Source: an uncultured Oscillibacter sp. (GTDB taxonomy: Bacteria; Bacillota; Clostridia; Oscillospirales; Oscillospiraceae). Taken from it: DNA of 43,139 bases. Within the stretch, counting starts at the first letter, position 1; each line of letters opens with the position of its first letter. Shown piece by piece: positions 1 to 6,697 of this stretch. A model generated the notes under the pieces. That model was given only the letters and a program-made list of their open reading frames with translations, was not told the origin of the DNA and ran no database searches. The position numbers and the translations under genes are program-made. The stretch spans positions 1 through 43,139 of the forward strand of contig CAAGJQ010000163.1 in the NCBI GenBank assembly GCA_900770295.1, given 5' to 3'.

Positions 1-85
1 AATGAAAGAGGCGTCCAAGATGCTGGAATTTGAATATGCTGCCGTTTTGCGTGACCGCATTATTGAATTGAGAGGGGAAAAGTAG
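1..85 (+). CDS. uvrB: UvrB C-terminal end (partial)
   Basis: Only the last 27 codons plus TAG are in the window; the gene enters from the left. The peptide (MKEASKMLEFEYAAVLRDRI followed by IELRGEK) is a UVR motif, the helical hairpin that in UvrB contacts UvrC during nucleotide excision repair. Its position directly before the stop fits UvrB; in UvrC the UVR motif is internal. UvrA is encoded about 6.6 kb downstream on the same strand, which supports uvrB. McsA-type proteins also carry this motif and are a less likely alternative. The same 84-nt segment occurs again at 238-321 with two changes, so the gene end is duplicated. This first copy is the one in frame with the gene body. Confidence 0.8.
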   Translation, partial: MKEASKMLEFEYAAVLRDRIIELRGEK

Positions 86-236
86 CCTCTTTCATTTCCA
101 GGGGCCCGTACAGCGGGGCGGCGCGGGAGCGCCGACAAGTGTTTTGCCAGCGGCAAAACCTTGAAATCGGCCGGATTCATTTCGGACGATTTGAGTGAAA
201 TGAAAGGGTTCCCACGGGGGGCAAGCCCCGTGGGAC
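86..236 (+). repeat. Stem-loop insert between duplicated uvrB ends (element 1)
   Basis: About 151 bp without coding capacity lie between two copies of the uvrB tail. Just after the stop (85-96) is GCCTCTTTCATT, the exact reverse complement of the first 12 bases of the duplicated segment (1-12 and 237-248). Then follow hairpins: CGGCGC/GCGCCG with loop GGGA at 119-134, GTTTTGCC/GGCAAAAC with loop AGC at 141-159, and CCCACGGGG/CCCCGTGGG with a 6-nt loop at 211-234. CTTTCATTTC (89-98) and GAAATGAAAG (197-206) also form an outer inverted repeat. The last hairpin ends 2 nt before the second tail copy. The same layout recurs after era (10498-10656). What kind of element this is remains unknown. Confidence 0.75.
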
Positions 237-321
237 AATGAAAGAGGCGTCCAAGATGCTGGAATTTGAATATGCTGCCGTTTTGCGTGACCGCATTATT
301 GAATTGAGAGGGGAAGAGTAA
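237..321 (+). repeat. Second copy of the uvrB 3' end
   Basis: This segment matches 1-85 except for two bases near the end: AAG to GAG in the last codon, and TAG to TAA. It encodes a free 27-codon UVR peptide if its ATG at 238 is used. Its stop overlaps the start of the next gene (TAATG, 319-323), and the GAGAGGGGAAGAG just before that start supplies the ribosome site for it. This suggests that the downstream copy keeps the original uvrB-mmcQ junction and that the insert separated it from the gene body. Whether it is translated is unknown. Confidence 0.85.
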
Positions 322-698
322 TGCGTTACGAGTGGCTGGATGAATACCTTCTGTCCCTGCCCGGAGCGGAGAAGGACTACAAGCCCGAGTGGGGCTGGTT
401 CCGCTATATGGTCCGGGGCAAGCTGTTTGCCGCCGTCTGCTCTCCCGGCCCGGAGCACAAGACCTATGGCGGCCATGACCTGGTGAATCTGAAATGTGAC
501 CCGGCGGAGGCCGAGCTGCTCCGGACCCGGTACCCGGATATCCTGCCGGGCTTTTACACCGACAAGCGGAACTGGATCGCCTGCTTTCTGGACGGCGGCC
601 TGCCGGACGAGGTCCTGCGGGACCTGTGCGCGGGCTCTCACCGGCTGATCCTGGAGAAGCTGCCGAAATACGTACAGAGAGAACTTCTGGGAACCTGA
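321..698 (+). CDS. MmcQ/YjbR family protein
   Basis: The product has 125 residues, the usual size for the MmcQ/YjbR (CyaY-like fold) family, a widespread group with suggested DNA-binding ability but no settled function. Family features visible are the N-terminal WLDEYLLSLPGAEKDYKPEW stretch, the mid-protein DLVNLKCDPAEAELLR and PGFYTDKRNWI segments (the latter matching the usual MNKxHWI), and the C-terminal SHRLILEKLPK helix. The ATG overlaps the TAA of the second uvrB tail copy (TAATG), and its ribosome site lies inside that copy, so translation was probably coupled to uvrB before the insert arrived. A 12-nt gap separates it from the next gene, so the two are probably cotranscribed. Confidence 0.85.
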   Translation: MRYEWLDEYLLSLPGAEKDYKPEWGWFRYMVRGKLFAAVCSPGPEHKTYGGHDLVNLKCDPAEAELLRTRYPDILPGFYTDKRNWIACFLDGGLPDEVLRDLCAGSHRLILEKLPKYVQRELLGT

Positions 699-710
699 AA
701 AGGAGGAACT

Positions 711-1442
711 ATGGACGAGGAACGCACCCGGCTTCAAAACATCCTGCTGGTTCTGCTGGCGGCCATGATCGTGCTGTTCGCCATCCTGACCGGCGTCTCC
801 CGGGCCCACAAGGGCGTGCTGTTTCAGGAGAGTCTTTTGCAGAAGTCCGAGTCCGGGGGACAGACCATCTACACCGGAAAGCTGAACGGAGAGCGCGTCA
901 CCATCTCCGTGAGGCCGGAGGAGAACGTCACCACGGTGGAATACACCAGCGATACGGCCCATGACATCTATCAGATGGAGTATCCCCTGGCGCCCATCCC
1001 GACGGAGCGCGGCATGGTGGACGGCATCCGCATCCTGAAAAACGGCACGGTCCTGTTTGAGGGCGCCTATGACCGGGACGCCTCCTACGGCTGGTACGAC
1101 CGGGACGGCCAGTGGGACCCGGGCATCACGATCACCGTCAGCACCGGAACGGCGGCGGGCGCCCCGGCCGGGCTGGACCAGTACGATGTGGCGTACTTTG
1201 CGGATGGCCCGGGACTGACCGCCCGGGGCAGCTGGGGGCTGTACTTTATCATGGTGCTGTTCACCCTGCTGGTGATGCTGGACGTGGCCTTTCCCACGGC
1301 TCTGTTCTATTTACAGCACTGCTGTGACGTCCGGGACCCGGAGCCGTCGGACTTCTACCTGGCGATGCAGAAGGTCAGCTGGGCGGTCTACCCCTTCCTG
1401 CTTCTGCTGGGGTACATTTGGGCCTTGCGCCAGTTCCCGTAA
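711..1442 (+). CDS. Hypothetical membrane protein, three predicted TM helices
   Basis: I do not recognise a family. The 243-residue product has one hydrophobic helix near the N-terminus (about residues 10-30), then about 140 mostly polar residues with a regular beta-type pattern (GQTIYTGKLNGERVTISV, YDRDASYGWYDRDGQ), and two hydrophobic helices near residues 174-200 and 222-242. The middle is therefore probably an extracytoplasmic domain anchored at both ends. AAGGAGG sits 5 nt before the ATG, which fixes the start. It lies between the MmcQ gene and the MBOAT/AlgX pair, 24 nt before the MBOAT gene. A link to envelope acylation is possible only by position. Confidence 0.75.
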   Translation: MDEERTRLQNILLVLLAAMIVLFAILTGVSRAHKGVLFQESLLQKSESGGQTIYTGKLNGERVTISVRPEENVTTVEYTSDTAHDIYQMEYPLAPIPTERGMVDGIRILKNGTVLFEGAYDRDASYGWYDRDGQWDPGITITVSTGTAAGAPAGLDQYDVAYFADGPGLTARGSWGLYFIMVLFTLLVMLDVAFPTALFYLQHCCDVRDPEPSDFYLAMQKVSWAVYPFLLLLGYIWALRQFP

Positions 1443-1466
1443 CCTCTAGGAAAGTGATGTGATCCC

Positions 1467-2888
1467 ATGGCCTTCAGCAGCATGGCGTTTCTGTTCGCCT
1501 TTCTGCCGCTCTGCCTGCTCTGCTATTTTCTGATACCGGCCCGGTTCCGGGCAGGACGCAATTTCGCCCTGCTGGCGTTCAGCCTGGTGTTTTACGCCTG
1601 GGGCGGCCTCCGGCTGCTGCCGGTGCTGCTGGTCTCCTGCGTGCTGAACTGGGGCGCCGCCCTGCTGGCGGCCCCGGGGCGAAAGCACCGGAAGGCGGTG
1701 TTCCTGTCGGCGCTGGTCCTGAATATCGGGATGCTGGGCTACTTCAAGTACACCGGCTTCCTGCTGAACAACCTGCAGGCTCTGGGAGTGGATGTGACCG
1801 TTCCCTCCATCGCCCTGCCCGCCGGCATCTCCTTCTTCACCTTCCAGGCCATCGCCTACCTGACCGATGTGTACCGGGGCACCGTTCCGCCGGAGAGGCG
1901 CCCTGGCCGGGTGGTGCTGTTCATGGCCTTCTTTCCCCAGCTTTTGCAGGGTCCCATCCTGCGCTGGGACGACTTTGGCCCGGCGCTGACAGACCGGCGG
2001 GAGACCTCCGCCGGCGCGGCCGAGGGCGCCACCCGCTTCTGCTTCGGCCTGGCGAAAAAAGTCCTGCTGGCGGACGCCCTGGGAAGAATCGCCGACGGCG
2101 CCTTTGCCGCCGGGGACCGGCTGACGGTGGGCCTTGCCTGGCTGGGCGCCATCGCCTACACCCTCCAGCTGTACTTCGACTTCTCCGGCTACACGGACAT
2201 GGCCATCGGACTGGGCCGGGTGTTCGGCTTCCGCCTGCCGGAGAACTTCGACTATCCCTATATCGCCAAATCCGCCTCCGAGTTCTGGCGGCGGTGGCAC
2301 AAAACGCTGTCCTTCTGGTTCCGGGACTATGTGTATATCCCCCTGGGCGGCAACCGCTGCTCCCGGGGACGGCAGGTTTTCAACCTGCTGGTGGTCTGGA
2401 TGCTGACGGGCCTGTGGCACGGCTCCGCCTGGAACTTTGTGCTGTGGGGCCTGTATTACGCCCTCTTGCTGATGGGCGAAAAATTTCTCTGGGGCAGGGC
2501 GCTGGAGCGTCTGCCCGCCGTCCTCCGGCATGTTTACGCCCTGGTGCTCATCACCGTGGGCTGGGTGCTGTTCCGCTCCGCCAGTCTGGGCCAGGTGGGG
2601 GAGATGGTCTCCGCCATGTTCGGCGCCGCCCCCGGCGGCCTCTGGAGCGGGGAGGCGCTGTACTACCTCAAGCAGTTCCGCTGGGAGCTGCTGGTCGCCA
2701 TTCCCGCCGCCCTGCCGGTGAAGAACTGGCTGCGGGACAGTCTGGCCGCCCGCCGGGCACAGGGGTGCCGGACCGCTTCCATGGCCCTGGCGCTGGGGCC
2801 CAAGGTCCTGGCCTTCGGCCTGCTGGGCTGGTCCTGTGTGCGGCTGCTGAGCTCCACCTTCCGTTCCTTTTTGTATTTCCAGTTCTGA
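1467..2888 (+). CDS. MBOAT family O-acyltransferase (AlgI/DltB-like)
   Basis: The 473-residue polytopic membrane protein belongs to the MBOAT family, which moves acyl groups (usually acetyl) across the membrane for attachment to polysaccharides or wall polymers. Diagnostic segments are YFKYTGF, ISFFTFQAIAYL, QLYFDFSGYTDMAIGLGR, EFWRRWHKTLSFWFRDYVYI with PLGGNR after it, and LTGLWHGSAWNFVLWG, which carries the expected active-site His. Length matches AlgI-like proteins (about 470-500). AGGAAAG lies about 14 nt before the chosen ATG. The next gene, 15 nt downstream, encodes an AlgX/DHHW-type partner, the normal pairing in Clostridia. No glycosyltransferase is adjacent, so the acylated polymer cannot be named. 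Confidence 0.93.
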   Translation: MAFSSMAFLFAFLPLCLLCYFLIPARFRAGRNFALLAFSLVFYAWGGLRLLPVLLVSCVLNWGAALLAAPGRKHRKAVFLSALVLNIGMLGYFKYTGFLLNNLQALGVDVTVPSIALPAGISFFTFQAIAYLTDVYRGTVPPERRPGRVVLFMAFFPQLLQGPILRWDDFGPALTDRRETSAGAAEGATRFCFGLAKKVLLADALGRIADGAFAAGDRLTVGLAWLGAIAYTLQLYFDFSGYTDMAIGLGRVFGFRLPENFDYPYIAKSASEFWRRWHKTLSFWFRDYVYIPLGGNRCSRGRQVFNLLVVWMLTGLWHGSAWNFVLWGLYYALLLMGEKFLWGRALERLPAVLRHVYALVLITVGWVLFRSASLGQVGEMVSAMFGAAPGGLWSGEALYYLKQFRWELLVAIPAALPVKNWLRDSLAARRAQGCRTASMALALGPKVLAFGLLGWSCVRLLSSTFRSFLYFQF

Positions 2889-2903
2889 GGGGAGGCCCCA
2901 TCC

Positions 2904-4097
2904 ATGCAAAAACTGACGAACCGGGCCTTCCTGGCGCTTCTGCTGGCCGTGTTGCTGGCGGTGCCTGCCGGCGTGGCTCTGTGGTCCCACAAGGAGACCA
3001 CCGCTTATTATGAAAACCGCACTCTGGCGGAGCGGCCCGCCCTGACCTGGGAGAGCCTGTGGGACGGCAGCTTCGGCGCCGCCTTTGAGAGCTGGTACTC
3101 CGACCACATCCCCGGCCGCACCGCGCTGCTGAAGGCCGACACCAGGGTCCAGATGGACGTGCTGGACCGCCCGGTGGTCAACGATGTGGTGATGGAGGCC
3201 GGAGATGTGCTGGTGCCCTTCCAGGAATACGCGGAGCGGACCGAAGCGGAGTATGCCGAGGCGGCGGCTCCCATCGCGGACGGCTTCGGCAGGCTGAACG
3301 CCCACATCGAGGCCAACGGCGGCGTGTTCCGCTACGTGGGCTTCCCGGAGCAGCGGTTCTACTTCGCGGACCGGTATCCGGACTATCTGGACAGCCATGA
3401 GACCGAGAGCGCGGCGGCGGATGCGATTTTCGCCCAGGCCCTGGCGGACCGGGGCGTGTCCTTTCTGGACATGGGGGCCGTGTACGAGGCCCAGGGGAAC
3501 CCGGCGGCGTATTACTCCGCCGTGGACCATCACTACAACTACTACGGCGCCTACTCCGCCTACCGGGCCATTCTGGAGGACCTGAACGCCAGCGGCTTCG
3601 ACCTGCCGGTGCTGACGGAGGCGGACATCGATTTCGTGGAGCTGCCCAATCCCTATATCGGCACCCGGAACCGGAAGCTGTACAACCTGTGGCCCAATGA
3701 CGAAAAGGCCGTCATCGGCGTCCAGCTGGAGCCGGTGGCCTTCACCCGTACCGACAACGGCCAGCCCAGCAGCCGGGCTCTGTTCGTATACCCGGAGGAG
3801 GCCTACATGCCCACCACGTACAGTCTGTACATGGGCGGCGACTTTGCCGAGACGGTGCTGGAGACGAACCGCCCGGAGCTGCCGGACGCGCTGATCTTCG
3901 GGGACTCCTTCACCAACGCCCTGGAGACGCTGCTCTACGCCTCCTTTGACGAGACCCATATTCTGGACCTGCGGCACTATACGGAAAAGAGCCTGAAGGA
4001 CTATATCTCGGAGTACCGGCCGGACATCGTGCTGTGCATTCAGAACAACACGTTCTATTACACCGCCACCGGCAACAGCGCGGTTTGGGAGGACTGA
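2904..4097 (+). CDS. AlgX/AlgJ-like (DHHW) extracytoplasmic acetyltransferase partner
   Basis: The 397-residue protein has an N-terminal membrane anchor or uncleaved signal (AFLALLLAVLLAVPAGVALW) followed by a soluble SGNH-like domain. YYENRTLAERPALTWESLWDG is the usual opening of the DHHW family. DHHYNYYG supplies the Asp-His pair, with Tyr where the family name has Trp, and GDSFTNALE supplies the nucleophile Ser. This Asp-His-then-Ser order is that of AlgX and AlgJ, which complete acetyl transfer outside the membrane for an MBOAT protein. It starts 15 nt after the MBOAT stop behind GGGGAGG. The polymer it modifies is unknown. Confidence 0.88.
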   Translation: MQKLTNRAFLALLLAVLLAVPAGVALWSHKETTAYYENRTLAERPALTWESLWDGSFGAAFESWYSDHIPGRTALLKADTRVQMDVLDRPVVNDVVMEAGDVLVPFQEYAERTEAEYAEAAAPIADGFGRLNAHIEANGGVFRYVGFPEQRFYFADRYPDYLDSHETESAAADAIFAQALADRGVSFLDMGAVYEAQGNPAAYYSAVDHHYNYYGAYSAYRAILEDLNASGFDLPVLTEADIDFVELPNPYIGTRNRKLYNLWPNDEKAVIGVQLEPVAFTRTDNGQPSSRALFVYPEEAYMPTTYSLYMGGDFAETVLETNRPELPDALIFGDSFTNALETLLYASFDETHILDLRHYTEKSLKDYISEYRPDIVLCIQNNTFYYTATGNSAVWED

Positions 4098-4100
4098 CCC

Positions 4101-4985
4101 ATGGAGGAGACCACGGAAATGAAAAAAAGCCCCCGGGGGGCTTACGCCAGTATTCTGGCGGCGGCCGCCCTGTGGGGCATCATCGGGGTGTGGAACCGGA
4201 ACCTGATGGCGGCGGGCCTCTCGCCCACCGGCATCGTGGTGGTGCGGAACTTCGGCGGCATGCTGCTGCTTCTGGCGGTGTTCGCGGTGAAGGACCGCGG
4301 CGTGTTCCGCGTCCGGAAGGAGCACCTGAAATACTTCTTCGGCACCGGCATCATCAGCGTGGTGCTGTTCACCAGCTGCTACTTCTCCTGCCAGAAGATC
4401 TGCTCTCTGGCCGTGGCGTCCATCCTGCTGTACACGGCGCCGTCCTTTGTGGTGATCCTGTCCGCCATCCTATGGAAGGAGCCGGTGACGAAGAAAACGC
4501 TGCTGGCTCTGGCGCTGACGCTGGTGGGCTGCGCCTGCGTCTGCGGCGTGTTTGACGGCGGTCTGACCGTGACCTTCACCGGCATCCTGCTGGGCCTGGG
4601 GGCCGGGTTCTTCTACGCGCTGTACAGCGTCTTCGGCCGCTATGCCCTGGCCCATTACAGCTCCATGACCGTGACGGTGTGGACGTTCATCTTTGCCGGT
4701 CCGGCGTCGCTGGTGATGCTCCGGCCGGCGGAGATGCGGGCGGTGTTCACGGCGCCCTCCGCCTGGCTTCTGGCGGCGGGACTGGTGGTGTTTTCCACCG
4801 TGGCGCCCTACATCCTGTATACCCGGGGGCTTGCCCGGGTGGAGTCCGGCAAGGCGTCCATCATGGCCAGTCTGGAGCCGGTGGTGGCCGCTCTGGCGGG
4901 GGTGCTGATCTTCGGAGAACCCATGGGCCTGCTGACACTTCTGGGCATCCTGTGTGTCCTGACGGGCGTGTATATTTTGAGGTGA
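4101..4985 (+). CDS. EamA/DMT-superfamily transporter
   Basis: The 294-residue protein has ten hydrophobic segments in two repeats, as in the drug/metabolite transporter superfamily (EamA, RhaT-like). The first repeat opens with ASILAAAALWGIIGVWNRNL and TGIVVVRNFGGMLLLL; the second starts near GILLGLGAGFFYALYSVFGR and ends with the typical SLEPVVAALAGVLIFGEP segment. Substrates of such carriers (amino acids, purines, sugars, drugs) cannot be told from sequence. The gene follows the AlgX-like gene after 3 nt and precedes the deacylase gene by 4 nt, so all belong to one transcript. A later ATG (codon 7) would trim a short polar lead. Confidence 0.9.
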   Translation: MEETTEMKKSPRGAYASILAAAALWGIIGVWNRNLMAAGLSPTGIVVVRNFGGMLLLLAVFAVKDRGVFRVRKEHLKYFFGTGIISVVLFTSCYFSCQKICSLAVASILLYTAPSFVVILSAILWKEPVTKKTLLALALTLVGCACVCGVFDGGLTVTFTGILLGLGAGFFYALYSVFGRYALAHYSSMTVTVWTFIFAGPASLVMLRPAEMRAVFTAPSAWLLAAGLVVFSTVAPYILYTRGLARVESGKASIMASLEPVVAALAGVLIFGEPMGLLTLLGILCVLTGVYILR

Positions 4986-4989
4986 GTTT

Positions 4990-5490
4990 ATGGCAAAGCA
5001 CAAGGAAGAGAAAACGAATGTGATGCGGATTCTGGACCAGAAAAAGATCCCGTACACCGCTCATTTTTACGAGGAGAGCGAGGGCCCGGAGGGCACCCGG
5101 GAGTACGGCGTCCATGTGGCCCGGGCGCTGGGGCAGGACCCGGCCCGGGGGTTCAAGACGCTGGTGGCCCGGGGGGCCTCCAAGGGCGTCTATGTATTTG
5201 AAGTGCCGGTGGCGGAAAATCTGGATTTGAAGAAAGCCGCCAAAGCGGTGGGGGAGAAATCCATCGAGCTGCTCCACGTGGCGGAGATCAACGCCGTCAC
5301 CGGGTATATCCGGGGCGGGTGCAGTCCCGTGGGCATGAAGAAGCAGTACCCCACGGTGTTCCACGAGACGGCGCTGGACTATGAGAGCATTTACATCTCC
5401 GCCGGGAAGATCGGCGCGCAGGTGGAGCTGGCGCCCCGGGCGCTACTGGACCTGCTGCGGGCGGGGACGGCGGACATCATCGTGGAGTAG
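4990..5490 (+). CDS. ybaK: YbaK/EbsC-family Cys-tRNA(Pro) deacylase
   Basis: The 166-residue product matches the YbaK trans-editing domain, which hydrolyses Cys-tRNA(Pro) formed by mistake by prolyl-tRNA synthetase. Visible family features are TNVMRILDQKKIPYTAHFYE at the N-terminus, FKTLVARG with the conserved Lys, VPVAENLDLKKAAKAVGEKS, and GYIRGGCSPVGMKKQYPTV with the conserved glycines that shape the pocket. Length and domain coverage are complete. It is the last gene of the run that starts near uvrB. Its 3' end overlaps by 48 bp the end of the converging small gene at 5443-5703. Confidence 0.93.
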   Translation: MAKHKEEKTNVMRILDQKKIPYTAHFYEESEGPEGTREYGVHVARALGQDPARGFKTLVARGASKGVYVFEVPVAENLDLKKAAKAVGEKSIELLHVAEINAVTGYIRGGCSPVGMKKQYPTVFHETALDYESIYISAGKIGAQVELAPRALLDLLRAGTADIIVE

Positions 5491-5703
5491 GGAAAGACCC
5501 AGGTGGAGGCCCAGCGTGAAGGCGTCCACGGACCAGCGGTGATGGTATGCAAAGAAGAGCTCTTCCAGGCGGAGGCGGGATTTTTTGTCCAGGGGCAGGG
5601 CGTCCAGATGGGAGAGGATATCTTCCTCGTCGTAGCCTCTGTCGAGGTCATCCAGGACGGACCAGCCGTAGGTGGCAAAGAGTTTTTCATAGATTGGATT
5701 CAT
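5443..5703 (-). CDS. Small helical protein, possibly DUF6809-like
   Basis: The 86-residue protein is acidic and helical, with the pattern DEEDILSHLDALPLDKKSRL then WSVDAFTLGLHLGLSLLHDD. The ending resembles the GFRLGARLM close of DUF6809 proteins, small proteins of unknown function common in Oscillospiraceae; the match is from memory and tentative. GAGGTG lies 7 nt before the ATG. The last dozen residues are the antisense of the ybaK end and are probably incidental. It is divergent from an XRE regulator across 78 bp that contain an inverted repeat, so that regulator probably controls it. Confidence 0.6.
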   Translation of the reverse strand: MNPIYEKLFATYGWSVLDDLDRGYDEEDILSHLDALPLDKKSRLRLEELFFAYHHRWSVDAFTLGLHLGLSLLHDDVRRPRPQQVQ

Positions 5704-5731
5704 CAGTTACACCTCAAATTACGCCTTTATT

Positions 5732-5759
5732 TGTCGTAATTCGATTATACGACATTATA
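5732..5759. promoter_or_regulatory. Divergent promoter region with inverted-repeat operator
   Basis: Between the small gene (start 5703, minus) and the XRE gene (start 5782, plus) lies TGTCGTA (5732-5738), 9 nt, then TACGACA (5748-5754), a perfect 7-bp inverted repeat typical of XRE operators. Immediately beside it, on the minus strand, is TATAAT (5754-5759), a consensus -10 for the small gene. TTGTCG (5731-5736) could serve as a -35 for the plus strand. The repeat overlaps both promoters, which fits autoregulation. Confidence 0.6.
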
Positions 5760-5781
5760 CTACGTAAGTCAAGGAGCTTCT

Positions 5782-6003
5782 ATGGATATTTTGAAGGAAT
5801 TCGGGCAACGCTTGCGAAAACTGCGTCAGGAGCGGAAGCTAAAGCAGCGGGAAATGGCGGATTTTCTGGAGATGACGCTTCGGAATTATCAGCGTATGGA
5901 GCATGGCGAAATTAACGTTCCGACCTTGACATTATGCACCCTGGCGGATTATTTTGGAGTGACAACCGAGTATCTGTTGGGACGGAGCGAGCAACGCGGC
6001 TGA
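5782..6003 (+). CDS. XRE-family HTH transcriptional regulator
   Basis: The 73-residue protein is a lone Cro/C1-type helix-turn-helix: FGQRLRKLRQERKLKQREMA as helices 1-2, FLEMTLRNYQRMEHGE as the recognition region, then TLTLCTLADYFGVTTEYLLG, the usual closing motif. There is no sensor or dimerisation domain, as in phage-type or small chromosomal regulators. AAGGAG lies 5 nt before the ATG. The gene is divergent from the small gene at 5443-5703 with an inverted repeat between them. A 28-bp perfect palindrome 27 bp after the stop probably ends the transcript. Confidence 0.9.
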   Translation: MDILKEFGQRLRKLRQERKLKQREMADFLEMTLRNYQRMEHGEINVPTLTLCTLADYFGVTTEYLLGRSEQRG

Positions 6004-6697
6004 CAGTCGCGGGGGAGATGCACCCCCCATTCTCTTTTTGACGCGTCAAAAAGAGAACGCGCCGTGCACGGTGTAAGAGAAAAAACGCTGGGCGCAAAAC
6101 GGCACGGTGTGCCTTATTTGCTTAAATACGGGGGTCCCAGCAAGAGACTGCGGGGGAAACTTTCGGTCGAAGCGTTGGGCGCGGGCCCGGATTTGCTGAA
6201 ACTTCCAGTCATGTGCCCGCGACGGACTGCCTGCGTGCGTCGGAGGGTGTAAGACCGATTTGACCTGCTTCTTCCCACCGCTGCCGCTCTGCCGACCTCG
6301 AATAGGCTTTCCTGCTACCTCCCGGTAGCGCGTAGCGAAGCGGAACGCGCGGGGCCAGAAGGAAAGGCCTTTCGTTGACCACCCCGAAAGAAGCACCCAC
6401 GCCCCCAAATGCGGGACAGCACCATCTCTGTTCCCCAAGACGAAAGCGCACCCGGTAGGAGACCATCGATTTACAGGGGCACCGACTCGCTCGACCCCCG
6501 TTTTGCCCAAACCTGACCGACAGGGAAGGATTTGGGCCTTAGCGCCTTTTCTTTTGACCGTGAACGGCCGTTTTCTTTTCGGCGCAACCGAAAAGAAAAT
6601 GGGGGTTCATTCCCCCGTCCCCCCAAGGGGGGACACCCCCGCACCGCCTGCCCGGCGGCTAACACTGCATCTTGTGAAAAAGGAGAACCCTTCGTCT
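6004..6697. other. 694-bp non-coding interval with strong hairpins before uvrA
   Basis: No convincing gene is visible. The interval holds a 28-bp perfect palindrome at 6030-6057 (half TTCTCTTTTTGACG), a stem TTTTCTTTTCGG/CCGAAAAGAAAA with loop CGCAA at 6571-6599, GGGGG/CCCCC at 6601-6616, and GTCCCCCC/GGGGGGAC at 6617-6634. The centre (about 6080-6500) is GC-rich with short palindromes such as CTACC/GGTAG and GAAAGGCCTTTC. The open frames there lack coding pattern and ribosome sites. It may be a multicopy intergenic repeat or a structured RNA; I could not match it to RNase P, tmRNA or 6S RNA. Confidence 0.5.
6030..6057. terminator. 28-bp perfect palindrome after the XRE gene
   Basis: The two 14-base halves are exact complements with no spacer (half TTCTCTTTTTGACG). 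It is rich in A and T tracts on both sides and could act as a terminator for the XRE gene in one direction and a barrier in the other. The central bases would form the loop. Confidence 0.5.

Noticed and set aside
1446..4325. Very long open frame on the minus strand opposite the MBOAT, AlgX and transporter genes
   Set aside because: It is a shadow of GC-rich codon bias: composition is dominated by Gly, Gln, His, Arg and Val with no family motifs, and three well-supported genes occupy the other strand.
6503..6697. Upstream in-frame extension of uvrA
   Set aside because: The extension runs through hairpins and is not part of UvrA; ATG 6698 has AAGGAGAA before it and matches the family start.
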